A stretch of 64,000 nt of DNA from Gracilaria gracilis (GCA_030374805.1 JARGSG010000138.1:37138-101137); one strand, 5' to 3'. Numbered from the stretch's first letter, positions 19,794-31,200 are shown. The notes: generated by a model from the letters alone, not told the origin. Numbers and translations are program-made.

Positions 19794-20581
19794 GTGCTAC
19801 CAGCTGCCAGTGCACGATTAGTAGGAGCATCATCAGAGTCATTTCCATCCCGATGATTTGCACTTGCAGAGGTACCAGACTGCCTTCCAGAACCTTTTCC
19901 TTTATTCTTCTTGCGACTGCGACTACGTCCAGAAGTTATATCACGTGCATTGTACTCATCGATAAGTGTGGTAGCAACATAATCCCAAGTCAGTTCGGAT
20001 ATTTCCTTGGTGCGCAACGCCGCAGCGGTAGACTCCAAAGAACTTTGCGGATCAATAGAAGCCAAAAGCATAGGAGCCTTATGCGATTCCGGAATAGCGG
20101 CATCCTTGCCCATGCGATCCAACTGTGAGAACAATGCAGTGAATTGATCGACATACTCAGACATGTTCTGTTTATTGTACGACATACGGAACAGTTGAGT
20201 CTGAACCGCGATCCGAGAAACCGTTCGATTAGATGCATAACGCGCATCAAGCATCTTGAGCATTCGTGCCGGATCATCATCCACGTCCATTACCACACGT
20301 TGAGGAGCATCGCCAAGCGCACATATGATGATCCCACAGGCCTTCTCACGCTTAGACAATGTGCGAATGGCCTCTGCAGAAGATCCTTGACCATCCGTAC
20401 CAGTGGTATCAGTGGATATAGACTGCTCAGCATCAGTGTTAACAACATTCCAGACACCTTTGATGCGACATGCGGCACGGAGACGATGCCGCCAGAGTGC
20501 GTAATCCTCACCGCGCTTGCCATGGAAGCGAGAAATCTTCACACCAGAGTTGGTTTCAGTTTCCTTTTCCGAGTCTGACAT
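19794..20581 (-). pseudogene. Copia A gag (UBN2-type capsid), 3' truncated
   Basis: The frame opens at ATG 20,581 (MSDSEKETETNSG). It reads as a Ty1/copia capsid-like gag: an N-terminal SRFHGKRGEDYALWRHRLRA segment, the middle region LDARYASNRTVSRIAVQ, MSYNKQNMSEYVDQF, and a basic SGRSRSRKKNKGKG tail where a zinc knuckle would follow. The frame could be opened further to 20,749, but those residues lack gag character, so 20,581 is preferred. It is cut at the LINE junction after about 260 residues, before any CCHC knuckle or protease. Confidence 0.85.
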
Positions 20582-21263
20582 TGTGAAAGACTCCTTCCAA
20601 ATACAACCAGATCCAGGAAACCAAGTAGAAAACAGGAAAGAGAAACAAAAGTAACTTTTGACAAACAACAATACAAGCAGTGTGAGGGACTCAATGCTTA
20701 TGTTACACAAAGAGAGGAGAGGCTGGAGTGGAGTACTCTCGACACTCAACAGCGAGGGCGCCAGCGGAGACCGTGTAACAAAGTCTACAACGCTCGTCGG
20801 GACGCGTCCCGTACGCGATCACAGGCGGAGTTCGGGTACTCGACGCCTGGAGTATACTCACGGGTGAGACAGAACTCAAACCCGGAAACAAGAAAGAAGA
20901 AGAAGAAAGAAGCAGCGGGTCCACTGGCAGGAGTTATCTAGCTCCGGTTACCCTAGAGGTCCGAACCTCTGATCCCTGGTTACTCTCTCCAGGTGAGATG
21001 CGATATCTTCTTGACCTACCCTGCTCTGCGCACTTCAGAGCGAGGGGCTTTACAATCCGTACGAGACGTCCCATGGAGGTTAGTAGCCAAAAAAATGCGT
21101 TCACCAGTTAGCCCCTGCTAGTCACTTGCGGGAAATCAGCGCGGTCCTTCGCGCTCGCTCGCTCGCTCTCTCGCCCAATACGCGTACCTGTCGCAGATAG
21201 GAAAACCTCTTAGAATCCAAATGAAAAGTTAGAAGAGCGTGACGTCTGCGAATAGTCGACGCT
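20582..21263 (-). other. Copia A 5' leader
   Basis: About 680 bp between primer site and gag, with no convincing ORF. It contains the paired hairpin segment at 20,919-20,975 shared with copia B, a run of GCTCGCTCGCTC-type repeats near 21,155, and a purine-rich stretch near 20,890. Confidence 0.6.
20919..20975 (-). promoter_or_regulatory. Conserved leader hairpins, copia A version
   Basis: Read on the minus strand: a perfect stem AGAGGT/ACCTCT with loop TCGG, then GGAG/CTCC, then CTGCCAGTGGACC. The same arrangement with different but still pairing bases occurs in copia B leaders at 22,963-23,024 and 47,711-47,755. A packaging or dimerisation signal is possible. Confidence 0.45.
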
Positions 21264-21277
21264 CTGGGCCCATAACC
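21264..21277 (-). promoter_or_regulatory. Copia A primer binding site (initiator tRNA-Met anticodon arm)
   Basis: Reverse strand GGTTATGGGCCCAG directly after the LTR A end at 21,278. It is identical to the copia B site although the LTRs differ. Confidence 0.85.
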
Positions 21278-22004
21278 TGACGCAACGAACGCAGGTTAGA
21301 GAAGGAAAGGGGAAAGAAGTGAAGAAGATGAGTAAGACAAACAAAGGGGTAGGCCACCTTCTTCCCGAGTTTAGTGATCGGGCAGCGATCGCAACCTACA
21401 AATACTCCAGCGCGCGCCGCCGCCGTCGCAGCCAGCGACATAACTGCACACGTTGTCAAAGTGTACACTTTGACAGCAAAAGCGCGCGCAAAACACAATA
21501 CGAATTCAAACAACTAAATCAAATCGTGCCAAATCCAATGCCAACTCCATGATCCATATCTTGCTCTAAAAAATTGACAATTTCGGTCTGGCACAGCCAA
21601 CACCCTCGCGCAGCTCAAAATCGCACATTCGCTCCAACACCCTTCATAGTAACCCAGAATCGCATTTATTGCACAACCCCTCACAATGGCCTATAATAAC
21701 AGATACTCCGCTAACGCATAACTGGCCACCACCTACAGGCTGCAGCCAATCACAGCGTACCACTTGTTCCATCTGCCCTTCTCGCTCCATACAACACGTT
21801 CCACTTGTGCAAACCACGTTGCATATAGCCATTTGCAGTAGCCAATCATATTGCAGTATCACGTTCGGTTCGCGGAGACACGCATAAGCGCTTTTCTCAT
21901 GAGGGTGCCCAAAAGTGCCCATGCTCCCCTGCAACTTTGTATTCCAAGTACTTGGAGCACCTTTGAGGGACTGACAGGCACTCGACCACATCCATCCATC
22001 AACA
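21278..22004 (-). repeat. LTR A, 5' LTR of the copia A element
   Basis: 727 bp, TGTTGATGGATGG ... GTTGCGTCA, with TG...CA ends. It is closely similar to the 3' LTR copies at 15,158-15,885 and in the tandem units, but carries more differences than those copies show among themselves. Confidence 0.9.
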
Positions 22005-22017
22005 CGTCGGGTGTGTT

Positions 22018-22797
22018 GACCGTGTTGTTGGTTGGTGTTGGTATTCTTTTTACGGTTTGCGTTCCTCCCTGAGAGCGTTGTGTTGGTAGTGGTTCGACGT
22101 TGACTCTCTATCGTGATTGTGTTTGGGTACTCGTTGTTGCCCTCGTTGTCGATCGCTATCCGATTTGTTTGGTCTCCCTCTATTGTTCTTGTTGTTGGGA
22201 TCCCCGCGTCGTGTTTGCGGGTTCTGATCCGAGAGGTTGAGACCATTTTTTATCGAAGTCTGGGCACTAGCTTTGTGCTCAGCAGTTGGTGTTGAAGTCC
22301 GTGCACTACGTGTGTGCTCGGCATTTTTGGTCATCAGTGCAATACCTGTGCGACGAACGGTTGATCCGAGTAATCGGGGACGGAAGCCAGGCGGCTTGAA
22401 CCAAGGCGGACGTGCTGACTAGCGGGCTCCACCGGTCCTTTTGGGCGGATAACGGTGTTGTACCGCGGGCGCTAAAGCTAACGGGGTGCCGTGGCGTACT
22501 GCACTTTGGTGGTGGTGTTTGACTTTTGTTTGTTGAACCTGACTGTGTGTTAGGTGCTTGGACGGCGGTTAAGGCATCCATAAGGAGCTTTTGATCCGTG
22601 CAATTGACTCATTGGCTTGTCCAGTGGGCTTTTAGTACGGGGAGGCAACGTATCGAAGGCTGACCTCCCATTGGGATCAGGCCGCTTGTGATCTTCATTG
22701 ATTGTTCGCTAGAAGCGTACCTTGGGTGTCAAAGTAGCTGCTGTTTCAAGGTCACGCAAGTTCTTGCAAGAGCTCAGAGAGGGTTTTACTTGGTGAA
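22018..22797 (+). other. Leader region of B+ or an unidentified passenger sequence
   Basis: It follows the 13-bp duplication at 22,005-22,017 and begins T-rich (TGTTGTTGGTTGGTGTTGG). From about 22,259 it holds near-repeats GGCACTAGCTTTGTGCTC and TGCACTACGTGTGTGCTC. No coding frame is convincing on either strand. Because the block ends in a LINE-type tail at 22,849, part of it may be a non-autonomous element rather than leader. Confidence 0.4.
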
Positions 22798-22849
22798 GGC
22801 ATGGGGCATAGGGAGCACTATAAACAAAACAGCAATTGATTGAAAAAAA
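22798..22849 (+). repeat. Minimal LINE 3' tail
   Basis: CACTATAAACAAAACAGC, then AATTGATTG and seven A. This is the LINE 3' terminus (compare the tails at 1,512 and 8,999) on the plus strand, so this is an extremely 5'-truncated LINE or a passenger with a LINE tail. Confidence 0.65.
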
Positions 22850-22962
22850 GCATATCTTTGGCCATTAACCATCCTCTGGACGTCTCGTAGAGAGCAACGC
22901 GCCTTCTCCTTGAACACGGGAGAGGGTTGACTGCTGAAGTCGTTTCATACCCGAAAGGTCTC

Positions 22963-23024
22963 CGGGGGTCAGGGGTCCGACTCCCTAGGGTACCGGGAAT
23001 AGTATTTCCTGCCATTGGGCCCGA
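22963..23024 (+). promoter_or_regulatory. Conserved leader hairpins, copia B+ version
   Basis: AGGGGT-CCG-ACTCCCT stem, then GGGAA-TAGTA-TTTCC stem, then CTGCCATTGGGCCC. The first stem also resembles a tRNA B box (GGTCCGACTCC). Counterparts are at 20,919-20,975 (A) and 47,711-47,755 (B'). Confidence 0.45.
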
Positions 23025-23159
23025 CTACTGAAGTTTTATTTGTTGTTGTTTTATTTTTGTTGTTTTTATTGCTGTTGGTGTTTGCTGCTGTTGTTTGCTG
23101 TCGTTTTGTTGTGTCTGCCATTCGCTTAAACGGATTCGCTTTACTCCCACTTTTGTATT

Positions 23160-24179
23160 ATGCACTCGTTCACTGGGATCAAGATTGAGAAGTTGGGTGA
23201 GGATAACTTCCATATCTGGAAGGAGAAAATTCAGCTTGTGCTTGCGCTCAAGGATCTCAAGAATCACCTCACCAGCTCTCCACCCAACGATCCAGAAGAA
23301 TTGTCCAAGTGGGAAACTCGCGACTCTAATGTTAGAGCTATCATTGGACTTACGCTCAGTGACGAACATTTGGATCATGTGCGCGATGTGGAGGCTGCTG
23401 CCGATAGGTGGAAGGCCATATGCAATGTTTTCCAGAGGAAGACTCTTCTCAACCGAATCAATGCCAGACGTGCTTTTTACACCCCCAAGATGCGTGACGA
23501 CCAGAAGATGTTGCAATTCATCAATCATGTTCGTCACTTGGCTTCTGATCTCAAGAGCATGGACGTCAAAGTTGAAGAAGAAGACATTGCAATGGCCATC
23601 TTATGTGGATTTCCGGAACGTTTCAAGCACCTCATTGTCGCTATCGACACCACGATCGGAGATCGCGAACTCAGTTTGGAGTTCGTGAAGAGTCGTTTGC
23701 TGCAAGAAGAGCAGCGAATGAATGATCGTGCCAAGGAGGAATGCGGAAATGACGCAGCTTTGGTCGGGCGTCAGAGGTCATTGAAGTCAATTATATGTTA
23801 CTATTGTGGCAAGAAGGGTCATATCCAGAAGAACTGTTACAAGAGACAACGTGATGGGCTAACAAGAATAAGGTCGATGCTGCTCACCCCAGTGTGAATA
23901 CCGGGTTCAGCTGTGACCTTGATGCGAGTGGCGACGATTCTGACTTTGTATGTCTCATTGCGACAGGTACCAATAAGGCTACTAACAGTGACTGGATTAT
24001 TGACTCTGGTGCGACTGCACACATGACGTATGATGACTCGATGTTCCAAACGTATGAGAGCACGGTGTCCTCAGGCGTGAGTATCGGCAATGATTCCAAA
24101 CTAGAGTCTGTGGGTCGCGGTAGTGTGGAGCTTGATCTGACTGTGGAAGGCGCCAAACGTAAGTGCAAATTGAAACAGG
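23160..24179 (+). pseudogene. Copia B+ gag and protease start, frameshifted
   Basis: From ATG 23,160: a Ty1/copia gag with GEDNFHIWKEKIQLVLALKD, the capsid region MRDDQKMLQFINHVRHLASD, and a CCHC knuckle CYYCGKKGHIQKNC near residue 220. A small deletion near 23,855 shifts the frame. The second frame resumes by about 23,894 and encodes the protease with WIIDSGATAHMTYD (catalytic DSGA). The intact comparison is the minus-strand B' copy at 46-47.5 kb. At 24,179 the sequence breaks off after LKQ at a LINE tail; the next B residues (HVPSL) appear only at 39,854. Confidence 0.9.
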
Positions 24180-24308
24180 TTTTTTTCAATCAATTGCAAT
24201 TTTATTTAAAGTGTTCCCAATGTCCCATTAAAAGCAGCAGGGTAACACTGTCAAGATGTAAACTAACTTGGTCAATTACAAACCAACGCAATCATTCTTA
24301 CTACAGAT

Positions 24309-24840
24309 TCACAACTGTGCTTCTTCCAGTACCTCTAGTATTTCGGTCGCCTCCTGCCTCTCTCTAGGTGACCAATCTTGCATTCCGAGTAGTACTTTCA
24401 GTCTTCCGTACTTCCAGTACTCGTGTCCGAGTACATCACGTGCCCCCACTGGGTTCGCTGGGAACTCATTGAAGTACCATCGGATACCCATCATTCGGTG
24501 TGAAACTTTGCGCAACCGAAGAACGGGTGGGTATTTTCCATTTGCCGCACACGAGATTTTGCGAACACGCCTTGCCGAGGCAAGTTTCCATTCCGCATCC
24601 CGTGTCCTGCCTATTTCCGTTGAACACACATTATCAATTTTAGATCGCAGTGCCAAAATTGAATGATGGGCATTATACAGCGACAGCTGCCGACATGCCC
24701 GGTTCACCTTCAACTGTCGCGATCTGTGTTCCAAGTCAAGGTTCAATGCCTTTTCACGACACGATTAATAGTGCCGTAGACGTTTGGAGGCGAGCACAAT
24801 TCGTCGCAGAGCCGCGGACTCTAAACGCAAAAGTGCACGC
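24309..24840 (-). pseudogene. LINE ORF2 C-terminal fragment
   Basis: Encodes the ORF2 C-terminus (ending VLEEAQL) with substitutions relative to the tandem copies, for example MQDWSPRERQ for MEDWSPGERQ. Its upstream part continues at 35,676 beyond the LTR B insertion. Confidence 0.85.
24836..24840 (+). repeat. Target-site duplication CACGC, left of solo LTR B
   Basis: CACGC here and at 35,671-35,675. LINE sequence is continuous once one copy is removed. Confidence 0.9.
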
Positions 24841-25264
24841 TGTTGGATGTTGACTTAGTGCTGTCACTGAAAGCAAAAGTGCAGGGGAGCATGGGCTGTT
24901 TTGGAGGGTGCTGCTGGAAAAGCGCATATGCGCATTTGTGCAAACTTAACGTGAAACTGGCTTCTGATTGGCTACTGCAAATGTGCACATGCAACGTAGT
25001 GTGTACAAGTGTTATGGCACTACTGGGTTGTTCTGGGCTACACGTGTGTAGCTAGCACAGATAGGTATGCTGGACAGTGTGCACAGTTATGTACGTGGAC
25101 ATGTTGAACACATTGATGCAACTTGGTGCGCTATGGTGATGAGTCAAGTACAGTCATGAGGATTACGCGAACACTGTGGTAACATGTTGTGGGAACTTAT
25201 GGCATTGAGTGAATTTGTGGTTACGTGGTACTTGGTGAGCTGGAGCATACACATATTGGTGTGG

Positions 25265-25269
25265 TGTAC
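25265..25269 (+). repeat. Target-site duplication TGTAC of the gypsy element (left)
   Basis: TGTAC here and at 35,294-35,298. LTR B reads through (GGTGTGGTGTACGGA) when one copy is removed. Confidence 0.92.
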
Positions 25270-25813
25270 TGTAGTATAGTGGGCCCGAGTTGGTGCATGG
25301 TGTATCCGATCGGCCGTTCACGTACAAAGGGGTAGTGCACGATGGGCTGGTGCCGTGGCACCGCCACGTGTACGATTTGGTGATCAAGTGCCGGACGGGT
25401 TGGCACAGCGTACAAGTTGGCCATGTGTACGGACTTGGTAGTGATAGTGCAAATTAGACCGATCGTACAGTAGTTAGTAATGGGGCCCAGACCCGATATT
25501 TAGTTGTAGCTCGGATCTCCCGAGTCCCCAATCGTAAACGACAAGCATCTTCTGCCGAACGCCTTCTTCGCTAGTTTGCACTAACGATAGACCGCACGGT
25601 TGCTCCTTTATTGGGTTTCTCAGACCGTTCGTACCCTTCCGCACGTTCCTGTACGTGCCTGGTGATACCAATCGTCCACTCTCCCCTCGACCGCCCGGTG
25701 CTTCCGCCCCTTCTCTCCGCTCGGATTCATTACAGTCACAAGACTGTACGCTACCGCCGCTCCCGTCTCAAGACCGCTTCGGGACTCTCTCCCTTTTTGT
25801 GCATTATACCACA
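25270..25813 (+). repeat. Gypsy 5' LTR
   Basis: TGTAGTATAGTG ... TTATACCACA, 544 bp. Confidence 0.95.
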
Positions 25814-25814
25814 T

Positions 25815-25827
25815 TGGTCTCCCATCC
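25815..25827 (+). promoter_or_regulatory. Gypsy primer binding site
   Basis: TGGTCTCCCATCC lies one base after the LTR. It begins with TGG, complementary to a tRNA CCA end. I cannot name the tRNA. Confidence 0.6.
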
Positions 25828-25889
25828 TAGAAGTGGAATTCGAGACCGTACGGAGCAGCAGAACCGATCGTGGAACCGATACGTACAGT

Positions 25890-28091
25890 ATGAGTCATCG
25901 TCCGCACGGAGAAATGGGTGAAGGGTCTTTGGTCGAAAAAGACACCGCAAAGTCCGTACCGGTCGCAATTCGCGACGCTTCGGATGCCGCTTCGGTAGGC
26001 CACCGAAGCACCCGAAGCAACGCGACGGCCTACGTGACGCCGTCAGAGGAACCCGAACGGATGATCCGCGACGGGTCCGCACGTAACAGGTCAAAGTCCG
26101 CACGGAACGAGGACGAGGCAATTGCCCTCGCCCCTTTTCCCGGAACGGAGAAGACGCCGCGGGGCGAAGCTGGCCCGGCGCCGCGACTTCTTACCGAACG
26201 GACTACCGCACGGGAACTCTGGGCAGGGATCGCTCCCTACGCCCTGCAGAGTCTCCGAACGGAAATTGAGGTCCACGTCCCCATGGCAGTGGAGACGTAC
26301 CTCAAGGACCGAATCCCGGCGCTTCTGCACCAGGATATTCCACCGATCGTACACGATATGGTCAGGAATATCCTGAAGACAGACCGTTCGGAACCTGCTA
26401 CGTCAGCTCTGAACAGTACACTGGCCGCACTGGTAGCTCCGCTACCGACCGACCCACCCAAATCTTTTATTGACCGTACGGACAATGCACCCGCAAGCGG
26501 CGAGAGGCAACACCGACCGGAACTGAAGAAGGGCCCAACGAGGGGTCCGACCGGAGTGTACCTCCCGCCAGTCTGCCCGCAGGACGATCCGAACGGAAGC
26601 TCAGGAGATTCCTCCGACTAGAGGAGGAATCGCCGCCGCAGAGGCGGTAGACCGAGCGGAAGTTCTGATTCGGATGACGCGCCCCGTAAACGGAAATGCC
26701 GTCGCCGCCAGAGAAGGCGAAGATCAGCCAGAACGGACTCGGACTCTTCGGAGTCATCTTCGGATGACGACCGCACGGATTCGGAAGTCGACCGACACTC
26801 CCGCAGCCCTTGACGGAGGGGGAAGTCCGATCGGTATCGTTCCCGTTCGGACAGGTTGATGCTAAAACGCATCAGGCCCTTGAATGAGAAGTTCGCCAAA
26901 GTGGTGGACTACCGTACGTACAGGTTGCTCACGAGGAGCCAGACGTACAATTCGCGGGTGGCGCGCAAGATTGCGCGCTACCAAAAGAAATTGAATGTCC
27001 AGATGAAGGGTCATTCCTTTTCCGGGACGGATCCGATATCGGTGCTCAATTTCTTACAGCCGTTTAAAACCGCTTGCAACCACAACGGACTCACTGAGGG
27101 GGCAGCCCTCTGGTGTTTCCAGTTTTACCTGACAGAACCGGCGCACGCTCTGGTTCAGTCTCGGCTCGAAGGTGAGTCTGGCGCTGTCGACCGTACTCGG
27201 GATGAGTCTCTCCATACGTACGAAGAGGTAGTCAACTTTCTGTTGACCACGTACGCAACGGATGAGATCATTGCCGACGCGGCCGCAGAGGTCACCCTCT
27301 ACCGCCAAGCGTCAGGCATGTCCGAAACGGAATTCGCCCAGAAGCTCTGGACGAAAGCCCTCCGCTTGCGGAAATGTCTTTCCCGATCGGAATTTGAAGG
27401 GGATCTTCGTCGAAGGTCTCCTTGCCGCCATACGGTCAAAGGTGAGGAATCACCTCACCTCGCATCCCAATATCGGATACGATGCACCTGCCCGTTACGC
27501 GGAATCGTACGGAGACACCCATCGTGCCTCACGTCGACAGTCCGTTAGGGTCGATACTCAAAAGCCAACCGCTCGGAAAGAGTCCTCTCGTACCGCCCGG
27601 AAGATTCACAGTATCGATACCCCGTCGGAATCGATCTATTCCGTATCGGATGAAGACGAGGAACATGTCCTCGCGGTATCCCGCGCGTCTTCCATGCCCT
27701 CGCCTCCCACTACGCCCTCGGCTTCAACGCCGGCTCAGTCCGTTCTGTCTTATCCCAGTCCTGCCACCTCTAGGGTACAGCAACCCCAGGGGCAGGCACC
27801 ATTTAGACCGTGTCGGATTTGCCTTTCGCGGGAGCCCAACTGCTGTCAGTTGCTCCCCCGGACCTAAAGGAGAAGCTGCTGGCCATACGGGAGGCTAATT
27901 ATCAGCAACGCCGCGAGGAAGGCTATTACAGTGCCTACCAGACCGGACGGAAAACTGATACCCCGAAGGACAATGTAGGATATCGCCAGGGCGGTCAGCC
28001 TCGCCAGACGTACTCACCAAGACCGACACAGGCCGTCATGCTGGTCGAGGAGCCTGCTCCCCACCAGGAAAACGACCAGGAGGAAGCGTAG
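25890..28091 (+). pseudogene. Gypsy gag region with in-frame stops and frameshifts
   Basis: From ATG 25,890 (MSHRPHGEMGEG) one frame is open except for TAG at 26,619 and TGA at 26,811. Between those stops it encodes an Arg/Ser/Asp-rich stretch. The capsid-like part follows (about 26,860-27,380): a basic segment VARKIARYQKKLN, FLQPFKTACN, WCFQFYLTEPAH and AEVTLYRQASGMSETEFAQKLW, as in Retrotrans_gag. Near 27,380 the capsid signal moves to another frame (FVEGLLAAIRSKVRNHL). Near 27,815 it returns to the first frame, ending EENDQEEA-like acidic residues at 28,091. Decay is more likely than programmed recoding, but pol is intact. Confidence 0.8.
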
Positions 28092-28243
28092 AGGCATCGC
28101 CTCCTCCACAGAGGCCTAGCCTCGCCCCGTCAGCGACAGACCGAACGGACTCCATCCGAGGGGAGTCCCCTGTCCTGACATGTGACCTGACCGATACGGA
28201 CATTGAAACCGAAACGGTCCTCTTTTCTAGCGCGAACTACAAG

Positions 28244-31200
28244 GTGCACGTGTCGGTTGGCCTCAACACGGCACTGATGTATCCGTTAACGGGAGTTCTT
28301 GATAGCGGAGCCGGACCCTGTCTGGTTCACAAACGCCATCTCCCTCCGAATTGGCGCTCGAAACTCCGACCGGACGTAAGACCCCGAATTACGGACGCGT
28401 CGAAGAACCGAATGGACGTTGTGGGAGTTCTTCCCCTTATGGTCCGAATCGGTGACCTCAATGTACGAGTACAGTTCTTGGTGGTTTCTAACCTCTCCAC
28501 CAGTGTACTACTCGGTACTTTTTTTATTGACAAATACGTCTTGGCAATACTACCACCGAAACGGACAATACTCTTACGACACTCCAAACCGGTGTCTATA
28601 CAGTCTTCCGCCTACGGACCAAATGCACCTTCCGCACCGGAACCAGACCCCGAACGGGAAACTCCATCTAATAAGATACACGTTGCCCGTCCGGTTGTTC
28701 TACCCCCAATGTCGGAAACGAACGTCTGGGTAACCACCAAAACGTCCGGCTTGGTCTTTCTACAGTCTCATCACCGAACGGGATCAACGCTTGAACTCAC
28801 ACTCCTTGCGGGTGGAGTTATGGAGCTCCGACAGGACATACCCTTTCTCGTTCGCGTGGCGAACTTTTCTGACCGCTCGGTTCGACTACACAAGAACACC
28901 GTTATCGGACTTGCTCTTCCATCTCCTGTAGCGCTCATAACTCCGCAACCATCGTCGCGGAGCGATGAGTCCAAGGAGGGGGAACACATTCCGATTTGGG
29001 GTAATAATTCCGAACGGGAATACAAGGATACCAAACAGGAGCAAGAAACCGTACGGAAAGATGAGAACGATTGGACCAGCAAGGTACAGATCAGTCCTGA
29101 GTATGTTACCGAACGGGACAAAGTCATTGAGCTACTTCGACCGTTTGCGGACATGTGGGACGGCCATCTCGGAACGATTGCGGCAGCGAAGCACCGCATC
29201 CATCTGGAACCAGGCTCGAAGCCCATATTCCAGATGCCGTACCGTGCCGGACCCGCTCGGAGAGAACTCGAACGTAAGGAGGTGACGAAGCAGCTTGCTG
29301 CTGGTGTCATAGAACCGTCATCGGCAGAATGGGCCAGCCCGGTCGTATTCGCGCTCAAGAAAGACGGAAGCCTTCGCTTCTGCGTCGACTACCGCCGTTT
29401 GAACGCTACGACCGTACGGGACACATACCCACTACCCCGAATGGACGAGTGCATCGACTCTCTTGGAGATGCACAAATCTTCTCCACTTTGGACGCCAAC
29501 AGTGGTTATTGGCAGACCGAAATGGATGAAGCCGACCGGGACAAAACGACGTTCACGTCGCATATGGGACTGTACCGTTATCGGAGAATGCCGTTCGGAC
29601 TCAAGAACGCACCGGCTACTTTCCAGCGTGCTCTCGATATCATCCTTTCACGGGTGAAGTGGCAGTACGCACTGGTGTATCTTGATGACGTAATCATCTA
29701 TTCCCGGACGCTTGAAGAGCATTATGACCATGTGCGGACCATACTGCATATGCTCCGTTCGGCTGGTGTTACTCTCCGACTGGACAAGTGCTACTTTTTC
29801 AGTGGCACGGTGGACTATCTAGGCCACGTAATCCGACCGGGAAAGCTTCAAGAGTCTCTCAAGACACAGAATGCTATCAAGCAGGCTAAACCGCCTACGA
29901 CCCAGACGGAGCTCCCATCGTTCTTGGGGCTCTGTAACGTTTTCCGTCGGTTTGCCGCAAACTTCGCCCGAATTGCGGCTCTATTTAACCGCAAGTTGGA
30001 GAAGGGGCAACCCACGAAGTTTGAGACATTGACCGATACGGAATACGAAGCCTTTGACGAATTATGTCAGACACTGATACGCCCGCCCATTTTGGCCATT
30101 CCCCGTCAAGGGTACCCGTACGTTCTGGATACAGACGCATGCGACCGACAGGTAGGATGCACCCTGCTACAGAAGCAACCGGACGGAGGCTTATTACCGA
30201 TCGGTTACTGGAGCCGCTCTCTATCCAAGACCGAACGGCAATACTCGACTACCGAACGGGAATGCCTTGCGGTCGTCTGGGCCATACTGCACCTCCGTCT
30301 GTACCTGGAAGGTCAGAGATTCACTGTCCGAACGGAGCACCACTCCTTGAGGTGGATATTGAACCTTGCGGACGCGTCAGGACGATTGGCCAGGTGGCGG
30401 TTGCGTCTAATGGAGTATGACTTCGATGTCGTCCACCGTCCGGGTATCAAGCACCAAGCGGCTGATGCCCTTTCTCGGATCCGGACGGATGGCGAAGACG
30501 ATGCCCCATTGGACAAAGAGGTCCCCTGCTTGCTAGTGAATGACCGTACGGACGATGGCTACTTGATCACCAACATTACCGTTAACGGTGATGAGTACAG
30601 CGACGTATGCGTCGACTGGCCAACGCCCGAACGGAAATCTGCTGGTATCCCCGAGGTGCTCGCTGTCACCTCGGAGAAAACCAATATCGTTCCCCTCACG
30701 GTCGAAGAGCTGGTACGAGCTCAAGCAGATGACCCTTTCTGTGAGTCCGTACGGAAAGACATCGGCAACGGTGTCACTCTGTTCGACATTGACCGAAACG
30801 GACTTATCGTGCGCAAAGCCCCACTAGACGGCGCCATCCAGAAGGTCGTACCTGCATCACTGCAGGCACGCGTCCTCTACTTGGCACACTACCCCCGTCT
30901 CGTTGGCCATCCGGGCTCCACTCGGATGTATGAAAGTCTCCGTCGAGACTTCTACTGGCCACATAGAGCCAACGATGTATTCCAGACCGTACGGGACTGT
31001 CGCACCTGCCCGGCGACGAAGGGAACACACTTCAAGTCGCAGAAGCTGCTGAAGCTGTTCCCCGCCGCCGGCCCGCTGGAATTCGTCGCGATGGACATCG
31101 TCGGCCCACTCACGAAGTCCGTAAACGGTTACCAGTACATACTGGTTATTACCGATCGGTTTAGCAAGATAGCTCGCTCTATACCTCTGCGGTCAACCAC

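Larger units (their letters stand above)
15158..22004 (-). mobile_element. Copia A element, both LTRs present, pol mostly deleted
   Basis: A minus-strand Ty1/copia element: 5' LTR 22,004-21,278, primer site 21,277-21,264, leader, gag to about 19,794, then a 5'-truncated LINE, the RNase H tail (16,471-15,886) and 3' LTR 15,885-15,158. The protease, integrase and reverse transcriptase region is missing at the gag/LINE junction. It sits in the copia B leader, flanked on both sides by the direct repeat CGTCGGGTGTGTT (15,145-15,157 and 22,005-22,017), much longer than the usual 5-bp duplication. Confidence 0.85.

Noticed and set aside
22963..22990. tRNA-like B box GGTCCGACTCC
   Set aside because: No A box at the right spacing, no acceptor stem and no CCA-side pairing; treated as a leader hairpin, not a tRNA gene.
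24268..24666. Plus-strand open frames opposite LINE ORF2 C-terminus
   Set aside because: The same antisense frame appears opposite every LINE copy; it follows from ORF2 codon use.
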